A stretch of DNA of 7,607 nucleotides. Source: Clostridia bacterium. GTDB taxonomy: Bacteria; Bacillota_A; Clostridia; Oscillospirales; QAKW01. A program made the position numbers and the translations under genes. Of this stretch, positions 1 to 5,148 are shown piece by piece. The notes beneath the pieces are model-generated. The model saw nothing but the letters and a program-made list of their open reading frames with translations, had not been told where the DNA came from and did not search any database. Numbering within the stretch: position 1 is the first letter of the stretch; the number at the start of each line of letters is the position of its first letter. The stretch spans positions 1 through 7,607 of the forward strand of contig JAFQKO010000057.1 of assembly GCA_017396865.1 (NCBI GenBank), written 5' to 3'.

Positions 1-9
1 ACCCACGGG

Positions 10-100
10 ACCCATTTATGGGTAGTAAGTAATAATTGCTCGGCTGGCAGGCCAATTAAAAGCGCACTTGTGCGCCGCCAGTAGTATTAGGGCTATGCCC
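10..100. other. Cluster of small hairpins in non-coding left edge
   Basis: No gene is seen here, but the stretch holds several small inverted repeats. ACCCAT/ATGGGT lies at 10-15 and 18-23. GCGCAC/GTGCGC at 62-67 and 70-75 is enclosed by an outer CTGGC/GCCAG pair at 44-48 and 77-81. GGGC/GCCC lies at 90-93 and 97-100. Together with the terminator hairpin at 113-131 they form a compact structured block. It could be an interspersed palindromic repeat, the 3' end of an RNA, or a run of terminators between convergent genes. The sequence alone does not decide. Confidence 0.4.
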
Positions 101-104
101 GAAA

Positions 105-131
105 ATGAAATACCCCCCGTTATACGGGGGG
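105..131 (-). terminator. Intrinsic terminator of the AGCS symporter gene
   Basis: A perfect 8-bp GC-rich stem, CCCCCCGT at 113-120 and ACGGGGGG at 124-131, closes on a 3-base TAT loop. Read on the minus strand it is followed by TATTTCATTTT, a U-rich tract. It lies about 40 bases past the symporter stop codon. The plus-strand flank (ATATTTATT) is also T-rich, so it may work both ways. Confidence 0.75.
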
Positions 132-170
132 ATATTTATTAATTTGGCAGAAAAAGGGGACTGCGATCCC

Positions 171-1529
171 TCAGCCGCTGCGAAAGACCTGCTTTGCCAG
201 ACCGAGCAGGCCGATCAGGTTGGGGAGAGCCATCAGGGCGCAGAAGATATCGGCCAGATGCCAAACCACGTCGGCGGTGAGGAAGGCGCCGATCAGCAGC
301 ACCGCTAAAAAGCAGGCGCGAAACCAATAGACGCACCGCTTGCGGCAGGGCAGCAGATAGCGCAGGCTCTGCTCGCCGTAGTAGCTCCAGCCGATGATGG
401 AGCAAAAGCCGAAAAAGAGCAGGCAGACCATGTAGAGGAAGGAGATCAGCGCCTGCGGCAGCGGTAGGCGAAGCAGCGCATGGAGGGTCAGCTCTGCGCC
501 CGAGAGGTCGGGCTGCTGCCATACCCCTGTAAGCACCACCGCATACCCGGTCAGGGTACACATCACAACCGTATCCAAAAACGGCCCCAGCATGGAGATC
601 AGCCCTTGCTTGGCGGGGCTGTCGGTGATGGCGGCGGCTGCCGCAATGGGGTCGGAGCCCATCCCTGCTTCGTTGGAGAAGATCCCCCGCCCCAATCCGT
701 AGCGGATCGCCTTTTGAAAGGTGATGCCTGCCGCCCCGCCCAGCACCGCAGTGGGCGCAAAGGCCGAGCGCAGGATCAGCGAGGTGGCGAAGGGGATCAG
801 CCGTGCGTGGGATGCGATCAGCCAAAGGCAGAGCAGGGTGTAGAGCCCCGCCATGAAGGGCACCAGCAGCGTCGCCACCGAAGCGATCCGCTTGATGCCC
901 CCCGCCAGAACCAGCCCTACCAAAAGGGTAGTCAGCCCGCCTGCGATCAGGGTCGGTATGCCGAGCGTTCGGCCGAAAAGGGTGAGGGTGTGGTAGCCGT
1001 TGGGGTCGAAGAAGTCCTCGGCGGCGGTCACAATGCCGTTGATTTGGGAGGTGGTGCCCATGCTGATCAGGCAGGTGACCACGCAGGCAACGGCAAAAAC
1101 CTTCGCCAGCAGCGGCCGCCCCAGCCCGCTCTCTAAATAGTAAAAGGGGCCGCCGATGTAGCTGTGATCTCGGCTGCGGCGGCGATAGCGCACCGCCAAA
1201 TAGCCCTCTGCGTACTTGGTGGCCATCCCGAAAAAGGCCGCCACCTGCATCCAGAAAAGTGCCCCCGGCCCGCCCGCCGCCACAGCTGTGGCAACGCCGA
1301 TGATGTTGCCTGTTCCCAAGGTGGCGGCCAAGGAGGTGCAGAGCGCCCCGAAGCCCGATACCTCGCCGTTGCCCTCTCCCTTTTGGAGCGCCGCCCGAAA
1401 GGCGGTCTTCAGCTTGCGTACCGAAAGCCAGCGGGTGCCGACCGTCAGGTAGATCCCCGTTCCCAATACCAATAGCAGCATCCACGGCCCCCAAAGCAGC
1501 CCCGCTGCCGTTTCTAAAAATCCCGCCAT
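171..1529 (-). CDS. Amino acid:cation symporter, AGCS (Na+/alanine) family
   Basis: This is a 452-residue polytopic membrane protein of the alanine/glycine:cation symporter family, which takes up small neutral amino acids with Na+ (or H+). Family signatures are clear: the LGTGNIIGVATAVAAGGPGA stretch with FWMQ after it (residues about 71-95), GGPFYYLESGLG (126-137), RGIFSNEAGMGSDPIAAA (281-298) and WSYYGEQ (381-387). Hydrophobic segments run along the whole length. The size matches the family norm of about 450 residues. The start at 1529 is supported by an AAAGGGG ribosome site (1538-1544) 8 bases upstream. The gene stands alone, divergent from the TIR-domain gene, and ends in its own terminator. 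The substrate (alanine, glycine or another) cannot be read from the sequence. A long open frame overlapping it on the same strand is a GC-rich shadow. Confidence 0.95.
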   Translation of the reverse strand: MAGFLETAAGLLWGPWMLLLVLGTGIYLTVGTRWLSVRKLKTAFRAALQKGEGNGEVSGFGALCTSLAATLGTGNIIGVATAVAAGGPGALFWMQVAAFFGMATKYAEGYLAVRYRRRSRDHSYIGGPFYYLESGLGRPLLAKVFAVACVVTCLISMGTTSQINGIVTAAEDFFDPNGYHTLTLFGRTLGIPTLIAGGLTTLLVGLVLAGGIKRIASVATLLVPFMAGLYTLLCLWLIASHARLIPFATSLILRSAFAPTAVLGGAAGITFQKAIRYGLGRGIFSNEAGMGSDPIAAAAAITDSPAKQGLISMLGPFLDTVVMCTLTGYAVVLTGVWQQPDLSGAELTLHALLRLPLPQALISFLYMVCLLFFGFCSIIGWSYYGEQSLRYLLPCRKRCVYWFRACFLAVLLIGAFLTADVVWHLADIFCALMALPNLIGLLGLAKQVFRSG

Positions 1530-1560
1530 CCCAACCGCCCCTTTGCAGTAACTCTGTGTA

Positions 1561-1589
1561 TATTTATATGCGGGCTATACTTTTTGTAA
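1561..1589 (-). promoter_or_regulatory. Weak candidate promoter for the symporter
   Basis: On the minus strand TTACAA (1584-1589) is followed after 17 bases by TAAATA (1561-1566), or after 15 bases by TATAAA (1563-1568). It sits 30-60 bases before the symporter start. Both are loose sigma-A matches in an AT-rich stretch, so the exact site is uncertain. Confidence 0.35.
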
Positions 1590-1601
1590 TGCGAAAACTC
1601 C

Positions 1602-1630
1602 TTGTAAAAGCCGCTAAAACGTGATATAAT
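1602..1630 (+). promoter_or_regulatory. Sigma-A promoter of the TIR-domain gene
   Basis: TTGTAA (1602-1607) and a perfect TATAAT (1625-1630) are separated by 17 bases, and a TG one base before the -10 makes it an extended -10. Transcription would begin near 1637, about 30 bases before the ATG at 1668. A near-consensus housekeeping promoter suggests steady expression rather than tight silencing. Confidence 0.8.
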
Positions 1631-1650
1631 AGAGTATCGACATTTTTTGC

Positions 1651-1659
1651 AGGATGGGG
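1651..1659 (+). promoter_or_regulatory. Ribosome site fixing the TIR gene start at 1668
   Basis: AGGATGGGG lies 8 bases before the ATG at 1668. An in-frame TTG at 1647 would add seven residues, but it starts before this site, has only a T-rich run upstream and lies about 10 bases from the predicted transcript start. The ATG is preferred. It also places the zinc-ribbon cysteines right at the N-terminus. Confidence 0.65.
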
Positions 1660-1667
1660 TTAGTTCA

Positions 1668-3641
1668 ATGGCCATATTAAAGTGTAAAATGTGCGGCGGG
1701 GACCTGAATCTTCAGGACGGCATCACCGTTGCGGAATGTGAATACTGCGGCACCCGTCAAACGGTGCCGAACGCCGACGACGAAAAGAAGTTGGCGCTGT
1801 TTGCCCGCGCCAATCGGCTGCGGGCAGCAGGCGAATTTGATAAGGCGGCGGGCATCTACGAGGCGATCGTTGCCGATTTCCCCGAGGAGGCGGAGGCCTA
1901 TTGGGGCTTGGTGCTGTGCAGCTACGGCATTGAGTACGTCGACGACCCCGCCACCGGCAAAAAGATTCCTACCTGCCACCGCTCCTCCTTCGAAAGCGTG
2001 CTGGATGATGCCAATTTCGAGCAGGTGATGGAAAATGCCGATCTTACCGCCCGTGCCGTCTACCGTGAGGAGGCCAAGCAGATCGAGGAGCTGCGGAAGG
2101 GGATCATTGCCGTTTCCAATCGGGAGGAGCCTTACGATATTTTTATCTGCTATAAGGAATCCGACGAGGAGGGCGAGCGCACCATCGACAGCGTTTTGGC
2201 GCAGGACATTTACGAGCTGTTGACCGAGAAGGGCTATCGGGTCTTTTTTGCGCGCATCTCGCTGGAGGATAAGCTGGGCTCGGAGTATGAGCCGTATATC
2301 TTTGCCGCGCTGAACAGCGCCAAGATCATGCTGGCGATCGGCACTCACTACGATTATTACAACGCCGTTTGGGTTAAGAACGAATGGTCGCGGTTTTTGC
2401 AGTTAATTGAGCGGGGCGAGAAGAAAACCCTGATCCCCTGCTATCGGGATATCGATGCCTATGATATGCCCAAGGAGTTTGCCCGCCTGCAGGCGCAGGA
2501 TCTGGGCAAAGTGGGAGCGCTGCAGGATCTGCTGCGGGGCATTAAAAAGGTGCTCGGTGAGCAAATGATGCAGCCTGCGCCTGCTGCGGTTACCGTCAAT
2601 GCGGGAGTGGAGCCGCTGCTCAAGCGGGTATCCCTATTTTTGGAGGACGGCAAGTGGCAAGAGGCCGATGAATATTGCGAGAAGGTGCTGGATCAGGATC
2701 CCGAATGCGCCCGCGCCTATCTCGGTAAGCTGCTGGTCGAGCTGCGGGTTTCCAAGCAAGAAGAACTTGCCGGGCTTCGGGATTCCTTTGAAAATAGCAG
2801 CAACTATCAAAAGGTGCTTCGTTTTGGAAACGAAACATTGGCCCCTACTCTAAAAAGTTATATCAAGCAAATTAAAGAGCGGAACGAAAAAGAAGTGACG
2901 GATAGAGATTACCAATACGCTCTTTATGTAATGAGGACTGCAAAGAGTAATGGTGAGTATTTAGAAGCGGCAAGTTTTTTTGAAAAATTGATTCCATATT
3001 TGGATTCTGCTGAACTGGCTAAGCAGTGCAAGGTAACTGCAGAAACTATTCAAAAAGATGCTGTTTATGTCGCGGCAATGAAACATATACAGAAAAAAAC
3101 ATCCGAAGGATTTAGAAATGCGATTATATTGCTTGGGCAGATCTCCGGATGGAAAGATGCAGATGAGCAAAGAAAAATATGCAGTTCTAAAATCGAAGAG
3201 TTAAAACAGAAAGAAGAAGCGACGTTTAAAGATAAGACCTATAATCGGGCATTATGCTTAAAAAATGAGGGGTCAATCAAAAGTTATCATCAAGCAATTG
3301 GGGAATTGAGAAAAATTCCTGGGTGGAAAGATGCTGATCAATTGCAAGAAGAATGGTCAAACGAGTTGAAAGAGCTCGAAGAATTGTATCAGGAATACCT
3401 TGAAATAGAACGAAAACGCCGTCGACTTAAAAAAGGCTTGTTAATAATTGGGTGCTCTCTAATTTGTTTAATTATTGCGTACCTTACTATATTTGATCCC
3501 AGATTGGCAAAATATGGGGAGGCTAAAACGCTATGGGAAGAGGGCAAGCGGACAGAGGCGGTAGAGCTCTTTGAAACTTTGGGTAACTATAGGTCTAGTG
3601 AAGATTATGTGTTTAAATATAGAACGTTTTATGGTTCTTAA
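1668..3641 (+). CDS. Zinc ribbon-TIR-helical repeat-membrane protein
   Basis: A 657-residue multidomain protein. In order: a zinc ribbon (C6, C9, C24, C27); a TPR-like helical pair (about 39-85); a TIR domain (about 154-295) opening with YDIFICYK (156-163); a second TPR-like pair (about 313-360); at least two GWKDAD-type helical repeats (about 415-575); a basic patch (RKRRRLKK); one membrane segment (about 590-609); and a 48-residue tail resembling another repeat. In the TIR domain E208 (GSEYEPYI) aligns by eye with the catalytic glutamate of NAD+-cleaving TIR domains such as SARM1, so NADase activity is plausible but not shown. The basic patch puts the TIR inside the cell and the tail outside. 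The family is common in gut Firmicutes; its role is unknown to me, with phage defence, signalling and stress all possible. The gene is monocistronic. GC content falls sharply from about 2780 onward. Confidence 0.9.
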   Translation: MAILKCKMCGGDLNLQDGITVAECEYCGTRQTVPNADDEKKLALFARANRLRAAGEFDKAAGIYEAIVADFPEEAEAYWGLVLCSYGIEYVDDPATGKKIPTCHRSSFESVLDDANFEQVMENADLTARAVYREEAKQIEELRKGIIAVSNREEPYDIFICYKESDEEGERTIDSVLAQDIYELLTEKGYRVFFARISLEDKLGSEYEPYIFAALNSAKIMLAIGTHYDYYNAVWVKNEWSRFLQLIERGEKKTLIPCYRDIDAYDMPKEFARLQAQDLGKVGALQDLLRGIKKVLGEQMMQPAPAAVTVNAGVEPLLKRVSLFLEDGKWQEADEYCEKVLDQDPECARAYLGKLLVELRVSKQEELAGLRDSFENSSNYQKVLRFGNETLAPTLKSYIKQIKERNEKEVTDRDYQYALYVMRTAKSNGEYLEAASFFEKLIPYLDSAELAKQCKVTAETIQKDAVYVAAMKHIQKKTSEGFRNAIILLGQISGWKDADEQRKICSSKIEELKQKEEATFKDKTYNRALCLKNEGSIKSYHQAIGELRKIPGWKDADQLQEEWSNELKELEELYQEYLEIERKRRRLKKGLLIIGCSLICLIIAYLTIFDPRLAKYGEAKTLWEEGKRTEAVELFETLGNYRSSEDYVFKYRTFYGS

Positions 3642-3699
3642 AAACGTGCAAACAGTTCTTCTTTGGTAATTGTTTTAGTTATCCGCGTTAAATCAACAA

Positions 3700-3730
3700 A
3701 AAAGGGCTCTTTTGAGCCCTTTTAATTTAT
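3700..3730. terminator. Bidirectional terminator between convergent genes
   Basis: A perfect 10-bp stem, AAAAGGGCTC (3700-3709) and GAGCCCTTTT (3714-3723), has a TTTT loop. On the plus strand it gives a T-rich tail after the TIR gene. On the minus strand it reads GAGCCCTTTTTTG just past the reductase stop. It therefore serves both converging genes. Confidence 0.9.
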
Positions 3731-4443
3731 AGATACATCCCGCCGTTGACGGCCAGCACCTGCCCCGTGACCTGCTCCTGCTCGGCAAGGAAGAGGATCG
3801 ATTGGGCGATGTCCAGCCCGTTGCAGAGCTTGCCGCTCGGGATCATCTCCTTAAGCGCCTCACGGTCGAGGTCGGCAAGCATCTTGCTTTCCACAACACC
3901 GGGCGCAACGCAGTTGACGGTGATGCCGGAGGGTGCCAGCTCCTTGGCCAGCGCCTTGGTAAATCCGATCAGCCCTGCCTTGGCAGCCGAATAGCTGACC
4001 TCGCAGGCGCCGCCCGTTTGACCCCAAACCGAGGAAACGTTGACGATCGCGCCGCTTTTAGCGGCGATCATCGTTTGCAGCAGCAGGCGGGTGAGCGCCA
4101 TATGGGCGTGGAGGTTGGTCAGCAGCACCTCAGCAATGGTTTCGTCGGATTCGTCGGTGAAGGGGCAGTAGTGCGCCGCACCGAAATTATTGACCAGCAG
4201 GTCGATGCCGCCGCATTGCTCCTTGGCAAAATCGGCCAGCCGTTGCCGCTCCTCTTTTTTGGTAAGATCGCCGCCGAACAGCAGGACCTTACCGCCGATC
4301 CGCTCCAGATCCTCTTGGAGCTCGGTGGCGGCCTTTTGGTTGGTATGGTAGGTGAGCAGAACCTGCCACCCTTTTTTTACGGCGAGATAAGCGGTCATGC
4401 TGCCGATGGCACCGCTCCCGCCGGTTATTAATGCTGTTTTCAT
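3727..4443 (-). CDS. FabG-like short-chain dehydrogenase/reductase
   Basis: A 238-residue classical SDR, a cytosolic NAD(P)H-dependent oxidoreductase closest in pattern to 3-oxoacyl-ACP reductase. It shows the cofactor motif TGGSGAIG (7-14), NNFGA (85-89, a variant of NNAG) and the catalytic tetrad N110, S138, Y151, K155, with the spacing of E. coli FabG. The end (GQVLAVNGG, 227-235) is also typical. The ATG at 4443 is preceded by AGAAAGGTG (4451-4459) 7 bases away; the open frame runs on to 4599, but only through repeat DNA, and would put an unnatural leader before the Rossmann fold. No fatty-acid synthesis genes are adjacent, so the substrate is open and no gene symbol is given. There is no clear promoter directly upstream. 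It is probably transcribed from 5061-5089 through the DUF559 gene. Confidence 0.93.
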   Translation of the reverse strand: MKTALITGGSGAIGSMTAYLAVKKGWQVLLTYHTNQKAATELQEDLERIGGKVLLFGGDLTKKEERQRLADFAKEQCGGIDLLVNNFGAAHYCPFTDESDETIAEVLLTNLHAHMALTRLLLQTMIAAKSGAIVNVSSVWGQTGGACEVSYSAAKAGLIGFTKALAKELAPSGITVNCVAPGVVESKMLADLDREALKEMIPSGKLCNGLDIAQSILFLAEQEQVTGQVLAVNGGMYL

Positions 4444-4467
4444 ATTACAACACCTTTCTGTTATTGT

Positions 4468-4513
4468 GGCTCCCTCTTTGAGGGAGCTGTCAGCGAAGCT
4501 GACTGAGGGAGTT
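4468..4513 (+). repeat. Palindromic repeat R1 (GAGGGAG family, subtype A)
   Basis: Two adjacent perfect hairpins: GCTCCCTC/GAGGGAGC (4469-4476, 4480-4487; TTT loop) and GTCAGC/GCTGAC (4489-4494, 4498-4503; GAA loop), then TGAGGGAGTT. The last GAGGGAG can also pair with the first CTCCCTC, giving an alternative outer stem. It is related to R2 and R4 in reverse orientation but has a different middle stem. It lies in the leader of the reductase gene, about 10 bases upstream of its ribosome site. Confidence 0.85.
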
Positions 4514-4528
4514 TCTGCATATGAACCA

Positions 4529-4579
4529 ACTCCCTCCGTCACGGCTTGTGCCGTGCCACCTCCCTCGAAGAGGGAGGCT
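4529..4579 (-). repeat. Palindromic repeat R2 (GAGGGAG family, subtype B)
   Basis: A 51-bp unit with hairpins CACGGC/GCCGTG (4540-4545, 4550-4555; loop TTGT) and CCTCCCTC/GAGGGAGG (4559-4566, 4570-4577; loop GAA), beginning ACTCCCTCC and ending GGCT. It is 48/51 identical to R4 at 4998-5048, same orientation, and faces R1 head to head: GAGGGAGTT (4505-4513) pairs with AACTCCCTC (4528-4536) across a 14-base loop. Confidence 0.88.
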
Positions 4580-4595
4580 GAGAGTTGAAGGACAC

Positions 4596-4985
4596 TCATT
4601 CCTCGGAGAGGGAGGCTGCGGCATTGTCCGAAAGAGAGCTTTTTACAACGGCATCAATATACTCGCAAACTGCATGAAATTGGGTATTGATCTGCCGATT
4701 GTTGAATCGAATCACCTTTAAATCATAACCCTCAAGAAGCTCCGTTCGAAAACCGTCATATTTCATTCCTTGCTCAGAAAAATGTTGAGAACCGTCGATT
4801 TCGATTATTAATTTTGCCCGATGACAATAAAAGTCAACGATAAAAGAGCCGATTGCTTTTTGGCGCTGAAACCGAACCCCATAGTTTCTTAAAAAATCAT
4901 ACCACAGACGGTTTTCTTGCGGGGTTGCGTTTTTGCGCAACATTTTTGCAAGGGCGATATTTTTTCCGTTATAGTTTAAGGACAT
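4596..4985 (-). CDS. DUF559 (Vsr-like) endonuclease-domain protein
   Basis: A 129-residue single-domain protein of the DUF559 family, whose fold is related to very-short-patch-repair (Vsr) and PD-(D/E)XK nucleases. Signature segments are ATPQENRLWYDFLR (20-33), RFQRQKAIGSFIVDFYC (38-54), LIIEIDGSQH (59-68) and the downstream D77/R80 region leading to VIRF (91-94). E24, D51, E62, D64 and H68 are the likely metal or catalytic positions. It looks intact and full length. GC is about 33-40% against 60% or more in recG and the reductase, a sign of separate origin. The gene is tightly framed by repeats: its last codons (SLSEE) come from R3, and R4 lies 13 bases before the start. No substrate, methylase or partner is visible. 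Repair, restriction or repeat mobility remain open. Confidence 0.9.
   Translation of the reverse strand: MSLNYNGKNIALAKMLRKNATPQENRLWYDFLRNYGVRFQRQKAIGSFIVDFYCHRAKLIIEIDGSQHFSEQGMKYDGFRTELLEGYDLKVIRFNNRQINTQFHAVCEYIDAVVKSSLSDNAAASLSEE
4600..4617 (-). repeat. Half repeat R3 at the 3' end of the DUF559 gene
   Basis: CCTCGGAGAGGGAGGCT (4601-4617) matches the last 17 bases of R4 (5032-5048) at 16 of 17 positions, in the same orientation. It is the terminal-hairpin half of the repeat only. The two copies bracket the DUF559 gene as short direct repeats, and this copy is translated as the C-terminus of the protein. Confidence 0.75.
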
Positions 4986-4997
4986 TGCTTGGCTATG

Positions 4998-5048
4998 ACT
5001 CCCTCCGTCACGGCTTATGCCGTGCCACCTCCCTCGGAGAAGGAGGCT
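4998..5048 (-). repeat. Palindromic repeat R4 (subtype B) upstream of DUF559
   Basis: A 51-bp copy of R2 differing at three positions (5017, 5037, 5041). Hairpins are CACGGC/GCCGTG (5009-5014, 5019-5024) and CCTCCCTC/GAAGGAGG (5028-5035, 5039-5046, one mismatch). It lies between the minus-strand promoter and the DUF559 start, so it would be transcribed as a structured 5' leader. Confidence 0.88.
4999..5006 (-). promoter_or_regulatory. Possible repeat-borne ribosome site for DUF559
   Basis: On the minus strand the repeat edge reads GGAGGGAG, 13 bases before the ATG at 4985. That is longer than the usual 6-10 bases and no better site is nearer. Either the repeat supplies a weak ribosome site or translation is inefficient. 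Confidence 0.4.
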
Positions 5049-5060
5049 AAATATAACCTT

Positions 5061-5089
5061 AATATACCATTAATCGTTCAAAATTTCAA
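5061..5089 (-). promoter_or_regulatory. Minus-strand promoter for DUF559 and the reductase
   Basis: On the minus strand TTGAAA (5084-5089) and TATATT (5061-5066) are exactly 17 bases apart, with TG one base before the -10 (extended -10). It is the only clear minus-strand promoter found between recG and the reductase. Transcription would start near 5054 and run through R4, the DUF559 gene and R3-R1 into the reductase. Confidence 0.75.
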
Positions 5090-5096
5090 CGATAAG

Positions 5097-5125
5097 TTGC
5101 AAATCGGCGGGTTTTGGTATAAAAT
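5097..5125 (+). promoter_or_regulatory. Promoter of recG
   Basis: TTGCAA (5097-5102) and TAAAAT (5120-5125) are 17 bases apart. An overlapping extended -10, TGGTATAAA (5115-5123), is an alternative. Transcription near 5132 would leave almost no leader before the ribosome site at 5134. It is back to back with the minus-strand promoter, with 7 bases between the two -35 elements. Confidence 0.6.
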
Positions 5126-5133
5126 AATAGAAA

Positions 5134-5142
5134 AAGGAGGTG
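5134..5142 (+). promoter_or_regulatory. Strong ribosome site fixing the recG start at 5149
   Basis: AAGGAGGTG ends 6 bases before the ATG at 5149, with the GGAGG core 8 bases away. An upstream in-frame GTG at 5140 lies inside this site, so it cannot be its start. The ATG at 5145 is in another frame and closes after 27 codons. Confidence 0.85.
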
Positions 5143-5148
5143 GCATGG

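Noticed and set aside
1..30. C-terminal fragment of a gene entering from the left
   Set aside because: All three plus frames close within 30 codons with no recognisable residues and no basis for choosing one.
151..170. Second terminator right after the symporter stop
   Set aside because: The GGGA/TCCC stem is only 4 bp with a 6-base loop; the hairpin at 113-131 is far stronger.
139..1494. Long minus-strand open frame overlapping the symporter gene in another frame
   Set aside because: It is rich in arginine, glycine and proline, has no recognisable domain and is a GC-rich shadow of a gene with clear AGCS motifs.
4468..4513. Riboswitch in the reductase leader
   Set aside because: The structure is fully explained by the repeat hairpins and matches no ligand-binding architecture that I recognise.
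4444..4599. N-terminal extension of the reductase
   Set aside because: It would translate repeats R1 and R2 and precede a normal SDR start that already has a good ribosome site.
4468..5048. CRISPR-like array
   Set aside because: The copies are few, in both orientations, of two subtypes, and separated by a gene rather than by uniform spacers; no cas gene is near.
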